Positions 1 to 6,043 of a stretch of DNA of 6,043 nt are shown in pieces. Under the pieces are notes generated by a model. That model was not told the origin of the DNA. It saw only the letters and a list, made by a program, of their open reading frames with translations, and searched no databases. Each line of letters begins with the position of its first letter. The first letter of the stretch is position 1. Source of the DNA: Chloroflexota bacterium (lineage in GTDB: Bacteria; Chloroflexota; Limnocylindria; Limnocylindrales; Limnocylindraceae); NCBI GenBank assembly GCA_009692905.1, contig SHYI01000063.1, positions 1-6,043 on the forward strand. Reading direction: 5' to 3'. A program made the translations under genes and the position numbers.

Positions 1-124
1 GCAGGTTCTTGGGGATCAGCAGGTCTGCGAAGAGTTGCAGGAGCTCCGCGCTCGCCTGGAGTTGTCCGTCGGCGGCAGGATGAAGAGTCGCGACCGGCTC
101 AAGGCGCCAGGCCCGCGCTGGCAC
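1..124 (-). CDS. N-terminus of a gene after secF, possibly RecJ single-strand exonuclease (3' end outside window)
   Basis: A frame opens with GTG at 124, 1 nt after the secF stop, and stays open to the left edge for 41 codons. The other two minus-strand frames here contain stops, and this frame offers no other ATG, GTG or TTG start. The peptide has an early Trp (RAWRLEP, residues 4-10) and later LLQLFADLLIPKNL (28-41). RecJ proteins often begin with a Trp-containing stretch followed by an LL-x-RG(I/L)-like motif, and recJ commonly follows secDF genes in many bacteria, so RecJ is the leading guess. The catalytic DHH motifs would be outside the window, so nothing diagnostic can be seen. No strong ribosome binding site precedes the GTG, which suggests translational coupling to secF. 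That a gene starts here is fairly likely; its identity is tentative. Confidence 0.5.
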   Translation of the reverse strand, partial: MPARAWRLEPVATLHPAADGQLQASAELLQLFADLLIPKNL

Positions 125-125
125 C

Positions 126-1082
126 CTACGCCGTGCCGGTTCGAGCCGCTGCCGCCTTGCGCGCCTGAGCGCGCTCCTCCCACCAGACTAGAAGTGGGCT
201 GGCGAAAAAGATTGAAGAGTATGTTCCCGACAGGATGCCGACGAAAAGAATGAGCACAAACGTACGAATCGAACCACCCGCGAAGACGAGCAGGGTGAGC
301 AGCGTAATCAACACGGTAGCCGTGGTGTTGAACGACCGACCCAGCGTCTGCACGATCGAGTGGTTGACGATATCGCCGAATGGGGCACCTGCGTGGCGCA
401 CCAGGTTCTCACGGATACGGTCAAACACCACAATCGTGTCGTGCACCGAGAAGCCGATGATCGTGAGCATGGCGGTCACAAAGAGGGCATCGATCTCAAT
501 CCCCGCAACGGTGCCGGCGATCGCGAAGAAGCCCACCGTGACGATGACGTCGTGGAGGAGCGCCGCGAGAGCTGCCATGCCGAACCGAAGGTTGCGGAAG
601 CGGTAGGTCATCCAGAGCACGATGCCAATCGAGCCGAGCACAACGAGAAGGAGCGCCTGCTGCGTCAGGTCTTGGCTGATCACGGGGCCAACCGTAGAGA
701 CCGAACCCTCTTCGGCAATCGGTCCAACCGCCGCAATGACCGCCTCGCGAATGGCCTGGAGTTCAGCGCCCGCGTTATCAATCTGATCTTGGCCAGCCTG
801 CAGGTCGAGCGGCTTCGTGCGCACAATCAGGAAGCCGGTTCCAGCTTCGGTGACCGTCGCCTCTTCGTGGCCCGCGCTGGCGACTGCCGCCTGCACTACC
901 AGCGGATCGGCTGGGCTCTCTGGCCGGAACTCCCAGATGGTGCCGCCCGTGTAGTCGATGGAGAATTTCAGCCCAATAGAGCCGCCCGAGAAGGGGGTCG
1001 CCAGCGTAAATAGCAGGCCAGGGATAGTGATAAGAATCGAGAAGACGAAGAACCAGCGCTTGCGCGCAATGATCTTATCCAT
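126..1082 (-). CDS. secF: SecF, protein translocase subunit
   Basis: SecF is the membrane partner of SecD in proton-driven protein export. From the ATG at 1082 it is 318 aa, a normal length. It opens MDKIIARKRW followed by the first membrane helix (about 10-29), the typical SecF beginning. The SIDYTGGT motif (41-48) marks the SecF start of the external domain, which runs to about residue 140. Five hydrophobic segments follow, at roughly 141-160, 166-190, 196-220, 253-270 and 272-300. IIGFSVHDTIVVFDRIREN (208-226) contains the conserved Asp215 in the membrane, and HSIVQTLGRSFNTT (241-254) is the usual loop before the last two helices. The C-terminus is a short basic, Ala-rich cytoplasmic tail. 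The start overlaps the secD stop by 8 nt. The TAG stop is 1 nt before the next start, so all three genes are probably cotranscribed. Confidence 0.97.
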   Translation of the reverse strand: MDKIIARKRWFFVFSILITIPGLLFTLATPFSGGSIGLKFSIDYTGGTIWEFRPESPADPLVVQAAVASAGHEEATVTEAGTGFLIVRTKPLDLQAGQDQIDNAGAELQAIREAVIAAVGPIAEEGSVSTVGPVISQDLTQQALLLVVLGSIGIVLWMTYRFRNLRFGMAALAALLHDVIVTVGFFAIAGTVAGIEIDALFVTAMLTIIGFSVHDTIVVFDRIRENLVRHAGAPFGDIVNHSIVQTLGRSFNTTATVLITLLTLLVFAGGSIRTFVLILFVGILSGTYSSIFFASPLLVWWEERAQARKAAAARTGTA

Positions 1083-2463
1083 TGATGGCCCCCCGATCGA
1101 GTGCGTCGAGGTCACCCTTCGCCACTCCGTAGAGGTACGGCGAGGAGAAGCGCTTACGCGCGATTACGGCGCGCAAGATCAGGCGCGTCACCGTGACGGC
1201 GGTGAAGAGAGAACAGAGCACGCCGATGATGAGCACTAGCGCGAAGCCCTTAATCGTTGACGAGCCGAAGTAGAAGAGGATGAACGCGGTGATCAAGCTC
1301 GAAACGTTCGAATCGAGGATGGAGTTCCAGGCTCGGCTGAATCCAGCCTCCACTGCAGGGGCGATCCCCTTCCCAATACGCAACTCCTCTTTGGTGCGCT
1401 CAAAGATCAGGATGTTCGCATCCACCGCCATGCCGATGGAGAGGACAAAGCCAGCGATACCGGCGAGGGTCAGCGTGACGGGGACGAGTCGGAAGATCGC
1501 CAAGACGATGATCACGTAGAAGATGAGGGCAACGTTAGCGACGGCACCGGCCACGCGGTAGTGCAAGAGCATGAAGAGGAAGACGAGCAAGATCCCAACG
1601 GCGCCCGCGAAGAGCGCTTGGCCGAGGAAGGACGCGCCGAGGGTCGCCTTCACGTCGGTGACACCAATCTCTGCAATCGGGAATGGGAGGGAGCCGAACT
1701 TTAAGATCGTGACAAGATTTGTCGCTTCGTCTACTGCGAAGCCGGCCGCGCCAGGACCCGAGATCTGCGCCTCGCCGCCAGTGATCGCGCTCTGAATGTA
1801 CGGAGCCGACTTCACAGCACCGTCGAGAACGATCGCAAAGTAGGAGCCGATGTTCGCCTTCGTCCAGGTGGCGAAGAGCTCTGAGCCCTCCGACTTCAGC
1901 TTGAACGAGACGACGCGCCGTCCGGATTCATCAATCTGTACGGCCGAAGACTCAATCTGGTCACCAGAGAAGAGCGCCTTCAGGGTTGTGTCGCTGAGCG
2001 TCTCACCCTCGCCGGGTACCGGCTTTACACCGTCGGTAGGCTGGCCCGTCGCGGTGTTAAAGAAGCCGTAGACCTCGCGCGGAAGCGGCACAAGATCAAG
2101 TCGACCGGTTGTGCCGAGCAGGGCGCGGATGGAATCGGGATTGGTGACACCAGGCAGCTCGACCACGATGCGGTCGCTCCCCTGCGTCTGCACGAGCGGC
2201 TCTGAGACACCGGTGCTGTTGACGCGACGCTCAATGATGTCGCGGATGGTGGCGAGATCAGCAGCGGTAGCGCTGATGCCGTCAACTGGCTGCACCTGAT
2301 ACTCAACGCGTAGCCCACCGCGCAGGTCGAGGCCAAGCTTGGTCTCAATTGGACGCGTGCCGCCGGCTGTTCCGCTGGCGGGGAGACTCAGATTTGGAAG
2401 TAGGTCAATAGCCAGCGCCAGAAGGGCTGTGGCCAGGATCAGGTACGGGGTGAACTTACGCAT
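1075..2463 (-). CDS. secD: SecD, protein translocase subunit
   Basis: SecD pairs with SecF in the membrane and uses the proton motive force to help complete export through SecYEG. The 462-aa product starts with a short basic N-terminus and a first membrane helix (about 7-23). Next is the DLRGG motif (46-50), then the external P1 region, which contains IIERRVNSTGVSEP (about 76-89) and VLDGAVKSAPYIQSAITGGEAQISG (about 212-236). The C-terminal half carries five further hydrophobic segments, at roughly 279-300, 304-325, 329-353, 385-401 and 403-431. The conserved GMAVDANILIFERTKEE (344-360) holds Asp348, the family's proton-path aspartate. Another conserved stretch is DSNVSSLI (384-391). The protein is more compact than the E. 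coli form of about 615 aa, as is common outside Proteobacteria. The start is ATG with AGGA 9 nt upstream. It ends in TAA, overlapping secF by 8 nt. Confidence 0.97.
   Translation of the reverse strand: MRKFTPYLILATALLALAIDLLPNLSLPASGTAGGTRPIETKLGLDLRGGLRVEYQVQPVDGISATAADLATIRDIIERRVNSTGVSEPLVQTQGSDRIVVELPGVTNPDSIRALLGTTGRLDLVPLPREVYGFFNTATGQPTDGVKPVPGEGETLSDTTLKALFSGDQIESSAVQIDESGRRVVSFKLKSEGSELFATWTKANIGSYFAIVLDGAVKSAPYIQSAITGGEAQISGPGAAGFAVDEATNLVTILKFGSLPFPIAEIGVTDVKATLGASFLGQALFAGAVGILLVFLFMLLHYRVAGAVANVALIFYVIIVLAIFRLVPVTLTLAGIAGFVLSIGMAVDANILIFERTKEELRIGKGIAPAVEAGFSRAWNSILDSNVSSLITAFILFYFGSSTIKGFALVLIIGVLCSLFTAVTVTRLILRAVIARKRFSSPYLYGVAKGDLDALDRGAING
1089..1094 (-). promoter_or_regulatory. 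G-run ribosome binding site deciding the secF start
   Basis: A run of six G lies 6 nt before the ATG at 1082, within the last codons of secD. It supports that ATG over an in-frame start at 1115, which would add 11 residues unlike the SecF family. Because the site lies inside secD, secF translation is likely coupled to secD. Confidence 0.5.
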
Positions 2464-2500
2464 TGCCGAGAATCCTAGCAGGGGCGCCCGTCAGCCCCTA
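2464..2500 (-). promoter_or_regulatory. uvrC-secD intergenic gap with ribosome binding site and small inverted repeat
   Basis: This 37-nt gap is the largest in the window. AGGA at 2473-2476 lies 9 nt before the secD ATG and is the likely ribosome binding site. Upstream of it, AGGGGC (2494-2499) can pair with GCCCCT (2480-2485) around an 8-nt loop. No T-run follows the stem, so it is not a typical rho-independent terminator. It could be a weak RNA structure next to the secD start, or chance in GC-rich sequence. The gap is too short for a complete promoter, although one could extend back into uvrC. Confidence 0.4.
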
Positions 2501-4384
2501 TCAGCCACGATCCGCGCCGAGGGCCGATAGGATCCGTGCGGCAAGGGCATCATCTACCCCTGCGACCTCGGTGAGAGCCTCAACGGGGGCGGCGGCGATC
2601 CCCGCCGCTGATCCGAACCGACGCAGGAGCGCCTTTCGCTTCGTTGGGCCGAGCCCACGGATGCCGTCGAGCCGGCTCGCCGTCGCCGCCCGACTGCGCA
2701 GCGTGCGGTGATAGCCGATCGCAAACCGATGTGCCTCATCGCGAAGACGTTGCAGAAGGCGCAGCCCAGGATCGGTGGCGGGCAGAAGAATCGGCGCGGA
2801 GGCGTCGCGCGGCCAGAGCTCTTCGCGCTCCTTGGCAAGGCCGACGAGAGGGATTGTTAAACCTGCGGCATCCAGAACGGCGGCGGCGGCAGAGACCTGC
2901 CCGCGACCACCATCGATGACGAGAAGGTCGGGCAGGCTCCAAGCGCGTGACTCAGCCTCACCACTCCGTTGGGTCCCATCCGCCACGGATCGGGCGAAGC
3001 GACGCGTGAGCGCTTCCGCGTGTGCCGCGAAGTCATCCTGCCCAGTCACCCCCCTAATACGGAAGCGGCGGTACTCCTTCGGCGCCAACTGACCCTCTTG
3101 CGCAACGGTCAGCGACGAGACGGTGAACGCCCCCTGAATAGTGCTCACATCGACGCACTCAATACGCGCCGGCGATGCATCGAGGTTGAGTGCGACGGCG
3201 AGCGCTGAGAGCGCCGCGTCGGCACGCTCACGATCCGCGTCCTCTTCGGCCTCGCGACGAATGAGCCACTCCTCTGCGTTGCGTTCGGCCAGCCGCAGGA
3301 TCCGCGCCCGATCACCACGCTGCGGCACGCGCATCTCAACGCGAGCCTCACGACGCGCCGAGAGGAACTCAAGGATCTCCGGGTCACTCAGCTCTGTGGA
3401 AGTTGCGATGGAAGGTGGAATCTCCCCTGCGCGTGCGTAGTAACTCGCAGCAAACCCTGCCAGGAGCTCTGCGTCACCTGAATCCCCAGCCTCCACTCGA
3501 TGCACATCGCGTCCCACCAGTGCTGAGTCACGAATCTGGAAACAGGCGATGGCAATGTGGCGTCCGTGGCGAGCGATCCCCAGCACATCCTCGTCAGGTC
3601 GTCCTGAGGTCGGCACCTTCTGTTCGTCAAACGTTGTCTCTAGGGAGAGCACCGCATCGCGGATACGCGCGGCATCTTCAAAGGCTTCGCGCTCGGCGGC
3701 GGACTCCATGCGCGTGGTGAGCATCGTGATGGCGGCGCGGGAGCGACCACCGAGGAAGAGTTGCACCCCGTCAATCTCACGTTGGTAGTCGGCCACCGGG
3801 ATGTTGCCGAGGCAGGGGCCCTGGCAGCGCTTCAAATCATAGAGGAGACAGGGCCGCTCTAATGCGCGCTCCATCGGCTTAATTACAACCTCGCACGTTC
3901 GGAACTGAAAAAGGCGCTTGATCGCCTCCATGGCAGCATTCACCGAACCGGGTGTGGTGTATGGGCCGAAGTAGCGTGAGCCATCGCGCACGAGTCGCCG
4001 GGTGCGCTCCACGCGTGGATACGGATCAGCGGTAACGCGAATATAGGGGTAGCTCCGATCATCACGAAGACGGATGTTGTACTTAGGGAGATGCCGCCGG
4101 ACCAGGGTGGCTTCGAGGAGGAGCGCCTCCTTCGTGGAGTCAGTGACCGTCCAGTCGAGTGTGGCAACCTCTGCAATCGCATCGCGAATGCGGTGTGCGC
4201 CTGGCTCCCCACCCGCCTGCCAGTAGCTGCGAACGCGTTGGGTAAGGTGCGTCGCCTTGCCGACGTAGATGATCTTTCCTGCACTATCCGAGAAGAGGTA
4301 AACACCGGGCGCGTCAGGGAGAACCTTGAGCGCCGCCGCGATTGCGTCGGGGACACTTGGCGCGGGGAGCCGCTCAGGCGCCAT
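2501..4384 (-). CDS. uvrC: UvrC, excinuclease ABC subunit C
   Basis: UvrC makes the incisions on both sides of a lesion held by UvrB. From the ATG at 4384 it is 627 aa, a normal length. The N-terminal GIY-YIG nuclease (about 24-105) has PGVYLF, IIYVGKA, Arg50 and the metal-binding Glu91, ending in HLPKYN. Cysteines 164, 179, 187 and 191 match the family's Fe-S cluster ligands. A UVR helix pair for UvrB contact lies at about 219-251. The C-terminal RNase H-like nuclease has Asp412 (ECVDVSTIQG), Asp491 (VIDGGRGQV), Lys518 (GLAKERE) and His552 (RDEAHRFAI). Tandem helix-hairpin-helix motifs (about 572-622) end the protein. A GTG at 4405 preceded by GAGG is an alternative start adding 7 residues; I prefer the ATG because it reduces overlap with the upstream gene from 32 to 11 nt, but the choice is open. 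The stop is TGA, 37 nt before secD. Confidence 0.97.
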   Translation of the reverse strand: MAPERLPAPSVPDAIAAALKVLPDAPGVYLFSDSAGKIIYVGKATHLTQRVRSYWQAGGEPGAHRIRDAIAEVATLDWTVTDSTKEALLLEATLVRRHLPKYNIRLRDDRSYPYIRVTADPYPRVERTRRLVRDGSRYFGPYTTPGSVNAAMEAIKRLFQFRTCEVVIKPMERALERPCLLYDLKRCQGPCLGNIPVADYQREIDGVQLFLGGRSRAAITMLTTRMESAAEREAFEDAARIRDAVLSLETTFDEQKVPTSGRPDEDVLGIARHGRHIAIACFQIRDSALVGRDVHRVEAGDSGDAELLAGFAASYYARAGEIPPSIATSTELSDPEILEFLSARREARVEMRVPQRGDRARILRLAERNAEEWLIRREAEEDADRERADAALSALAVALNLDASPARIECVDVSTIQGAFTVSSLTVAQEGQLAPKEYRRFRIRGVTGQDDFAAHAEALTRRFARSVADGTQRSGEAESRAWSLPDLLVIDGGRGQVSAAAAVLDAAGLTIPLVGLAKEREELWPRDASAPILLPATDPGLRLLQRLRDEAHRFAIGYHRTLRSRAATASRLDGIRGLGPTKRKALLRRFGSAAGIAAAPVEALTEVAGVDDALAARILSALGADRG

Positions 4385-4721
4385 CACGCGCCCCAGTACG
4401 ACCACGGAGTGCCTCGCGGCGATTCAGGATGCGCAGGATCTCGTCGAGCGCCTCGCGGAGCTCGATCACCGCCTCACCAGAGGCGATATCAGCAAGGCCA
4501 TCCCCTGGCCCAAGGGCGGCGCGCACGGCGACAACGCCTTTGCGCAGCGCTGCTCCGTGGGCGTCACGGAGCTGCGTCGTCCAGGCGCGGTATGGCAGGA
4601 ATCTGGCGCGGGCGCGTTCGTCACTCAGCTCATCAAGGATTCGTTCAAGAAGTTGCGCCGCGCGCAGTCCGGCTTGGTCGAGTGCTGGATCGGCATGTCG
4701 AGGGAGGTGCGCCTCAGCCAT
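4374..4721 (-). CDS. Small hypothetical protein (115 aa) encoded between uvrA and uvrC
   Basis: I do not recognise this protein. It starts at ATG 2 nt after the uvrA stop, with GGAG 5 nt upstream, and its TGA lies inside the start of uvrC, so it fits the operon tightly. The sequence is charged and appears largely helical, rich in Ala, Arg, Leu and Glu, with no cysteine and no signal peptide or membrane segment; it is probably cytoplasmic. Residues about 13-40 look like one long helix (ALDQAGLRAAQLLERILDEL). A central part follows with a single Trp (47) in a PYRAWTTQLRDAHG stretch. After a Gly/Pro break (71-75) comes a leucine/isoleucine-rich amphipathic helix (about 82-106), which could form a coiled coil or dimer interface. 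No catalytic motif is visible. Position suggests a link to nucleotide excision repair, but that is inference only. A spurious frame is possible but less likely given the start signal and junctions. Confidence 0.72.
   Translation of the reverse strand: MAEAHLPRHADPALDQAGLRAAQLLERILDELSDERARARFLPYRAWTTQLRDAHGAALRKGVVAVRAALGPGDGLADIASGEAVIELREALDEILRILNRREALRGRTGARDGA
4391..4394 (-). promoter_or_regulatory. Possible G-rich ribosome binding site for the uvrC ATG start
   Basis: GGGG lies 6 nt upstream of the ATG at 4384, inside the end of the small upstream gene. It is a weak Shine-Dalgarno match. The rival site is GAGG at 4412-4415, 6 nt before the GTG at 4405, which is a better match but serves a weaker start codon. 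The two signals leave the uvrC start undecided. Confidence 0.4.
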
Positions 4722-4723
4722 CG

Positions 4724-6043
4724 CTACTCCAGCGAGTGGATCGGCTCGCCCTTCAGCGCAAGGGCGAGATAGCGACCGGTATGGCTGCGCTTCACCTTTA
4801 CAACCTGCTCAGGCGTCCCCTCTGCGATGAGTTCGCCACCGCGGCTTCCGCCGTCGGGTCCAAGATCGATCACCCAGTCTGCGGTCTTGATCACATCAAG
4901 GTTGTGCTCGATCACGATGACGCTGTTGCCGCCATCAACAAGTCGATGCAGAACATGCAGCAGGCGATCGACATCGGCGAAGTGCAGCCCCGTGGTTGGC
5001 TCGTCGAGGATATACATCGTGCGGCCGGTTGAGCGACGGGCTAACTCTGTGGCGAGCTTGACCCGCTGCGCCTCGCCGCCCGAGAGCGTCGTTGCCGACT
5101 GCCCGAGGCGGAGATAGCCGAGGCCCACCTCGCTCAGCGTCTTGAGGCGATTACGAATCGCTGGCACCGCGGAGAAGCGTTCGAGGGCATCCTCCACCTG
5201 CAGCTCCAGCACATCGGCGATGGTCATCCCCTTCCAGGTCACCTCGAGCGCCTCGCGGTTGTAGCGCTTCCCCTGGCACGTCTCGCAGGGCACATAGACA
5301 TCGGGGAGGAACTGCATCTCAATCTGCAAGATGCCGTCACCAGAACAGGTCTCGCAGCGGCCACCCTTGACGTTGAAGGAGAAGCGGCCCGCCGCATAGC
5401 CGCGGAGGCGTGCCTCTTGCGTGGCGGCGAAGAGCTCGCGGATCGGCGTGAAGAGACCGACGTAGGTGGCAGGATTCGAGCGCGGCGTACGGCCGATTGG
5501 GCTCTGGTCAATCTCAATCACCTTGTCGATCTCGTCGAGGCCCGTGATCCTATCGTGCGCCCCTGGTCGCTCTTTCGCGCCGTGCAACCTGCGCGCGAGC
5601 GCCTTCTGCAGGATGTCGGTGACGAGGGTGCTCTTGCCGCTCCCCGAGACGCCAGTTACGGCAACGAATTCACCGAGCGGGAAGGCGACGTCGATCTCGC
5701 GCAGGTTGTGCTCTCGCGCCCCCTTGACCGTGATCGCCTTGCCGCTCCCCTTACGACGCGTCTTCGGCACCGCCACCGAGCGGTCACCACGAAGGTAGGC
5801 GCCAGTAATGGAGTCCTTCGCTTCAAGGAGCTCCTTGAACGTGCCGTTCGAAATCAAGCGACCGCCATGTTCGCCTGCGCCGGGTCCAATATCTACGACC
5901 CAGTCTGCAGTGCGAATCGTCTCTTCATCATGCTCAACCACCAGCACCGTATTGCCGAGGTCGCGCAGCCGAATCAGCGTGGCAATCAGGCGAGCGTTAT
6001 CACGCTGGTGCAGGCCGATCGATGGCTCGTCAAGGATGTAGAG
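4724..6043 (-). CDS. uvrA: UvrA, excinuclease ABC subunit A (C-terminal 439 residues, 5' end outside window)
   Basis: UvrA is the ATPase that dimerises, scans DNA for bulky lesions and loads UvrB in nucleotide excision repair. The frame is open to the right edge, so the gene is cut by the window, not broken. The visible part starts at the Walker B of the first ABC module ([16 protein letters not shown], fragment residues 1-16) and its switch histidine (VVEHD, about 35-39). The second module follows: Walker [10 protein letters not shown] (131-139, bases 5627-5653); a zinc finger of two CETC pairs 19 residues apart (bases 5276-5356); signature LSGGEAQR (bases 5063-5086); Walker [12 protein letters not shown] (from about 5014); and switch histidine VIEHN. 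All key residues are present. About 500 N-terminal residues are missing, judging from the usual length near 950. The stop is TAG, 2 nt before the next start. Identification is very secure. Confidence 0.98.
   Translation of the reverse strand, partial: LYILDEPSIGLHQRDNARLIATLIRLRDLGNTVLVVEHDEETIRTADWVVDIGPGAGEHGGRLISNGTFKELLEAKDSITGAYLRGDRSVAVPKTRRKGSGKAITVKGAREHNLREIDVAFPLGEFVAVTGVSGSGKSTLVTDILQKALARRLHGAKERPGAHDRITGLDEIDKVIEIDQSPIGRTPRSNPATYVGLFTPIRELFAATQEARLRGYAAGRFSFNVKGGRCETCSGDGILQIEMQFLPDVYVPCETCQGKRYNREALEVTWKGMTIADVLELQVEDALERFSAVPAIRNRLKTLSEVGLGYLRLGQSATTLSGGEAQRVKLATELARRSTGRTMYILDEPTTGLHFADVDRLLHVLHRLVDGGNSVIVIEHNLDVIKTADWVIDLGPDGGSRGGELIAEGTPEQVVKVKRSHTGRYLALALKGEPIHSLE
4727..4730 (-). 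promoter_or_regulatory. Ribosome binding site GGAG for the small gene after uvrA
   Basis: On the minus strand the bases read GGAG-TAG-CG-ATG. The GGAG is both the last uvrA codon (Glu) with its preceding base and a Shine-Dalgarno match 5 nt before the ATG at 4721. It overlaps the uvrA stop region, so translation of the small gene is probably coupled to uvrA. It is the main evidence that the short frame is a real gene. Confidence 0.65.
5276..5356 (-). other. UvrA C-terminal zinc-finger module (coding)
   Basis: Two CETC motifs separated by 19 residues make up the four-cysteine zinc site inside the second ABC module of UvrA. In the family this element helps the protein tell damaged from intact DNA. 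All four cysteines are intact. The site lies between Walker A and the signature motif, as expected. Confidence 0.93.

Noticed and set aside
151..180. GCGC-rich palindrome-like stretch near the end of secF
   Set aside because: It falls within codons for the Ala/Arg-rich SecF tail, where such patterns arise from codon use. No long perfect stem or T-run is present.
360..1013. Plus-strand open frame of about 217 codons antisense to secF
   Set aside because: SecF is certain on the other strand. The translation is rich in Arg, His and Glu, lacks family features, and is explained by the complement of secF codons.
1083..1115. Upstream in-frame ATG at 1115 as the secF start
   Set aside because: It would add 11 residues unlike SecF N-termini and lengthen the overlap with secD. 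The ATG at 1082 has a G-run 6 nt upstream and gives the typical SecF beginning.
2464..2500. Rho-independent terminator between uvrC and secD
   Set aside because: The stem is short and no T-run follows it on the minus strand; the secD ribosome binding site and start come directly after.
4091..5032. Long plus-strand open frame (about 313 codons) across uvrC, the small gene and uvrA
   Set aside because: It lies antisense to well-identified genes and crosses their boundaries. Its product is Arg- and Gly-rich with no recognisable motif, typical of a shadow frame in GC-rich DNA.
1..6043. Mobile element, CRISPR array, tRNA/rRNA, toxin-antitoxin or other novel multi-gene system
   Set aside because: I saw no transposase, repeat-spacer pattern, terminal repeats, tRNA-like folds or defence-type domains. 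Almost every base is covered by core housekeeping genes on one strand.

Overview
This is a bacterial chromosomal window, GC-rich by eye, in which every supportable gene lies on the minus strand. In transcription order, from the high-coordinate end to the low, it holds: the C-terminal half of uvrA (runs off the right edge); a small unrecognised gene of 115 codons; uvrC; secD; secF; and the first 41 codons of another gene, possibly recJ, that runs off the left edge. The plus strand shows only long open frames antisense to these genes.

The genes are packed like a single operon. The uvrA stop is 2 nt from the next start. The small gene overlaps uvrC by 11 nt (or 32 nt with the alternative uvrC start). 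uvrC and secD are separated by 37 nt. secD and secF overlap by 8 nt, and the last gene begins 1 nt after the secF stop. No stretch over 300 bases lacks a gene. I see no convincing promoter or rho-independent terminator, so the promoter is probably upstream of the window or inside a gene.

Two functions are joined. UvrA and UvrC are the damage-recognition ATPase and the dual-incision nuclease of nucleotide excision repair (the partner UvrB is not in the window). SecD and SecF are the membrane subunits that use the proton motive force to help pull secreted proteins through SecYEG. If the last gene is recJ, a single-strand exonuclease, repair genes flank the secretion pair on both sides.

Taxonomy is uncertain. 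Separate, compact SecD (462 aa) and SecF (318 aa), high GC and the gene order would suit a Chloroflexota-like or Actinomycetota-like bacterium; this is an impression from sequence style, not a placement. Most of the window is ordinary core-genome content. The one element I cannot explain by a known family is the small gene between uvrA and uvrC.
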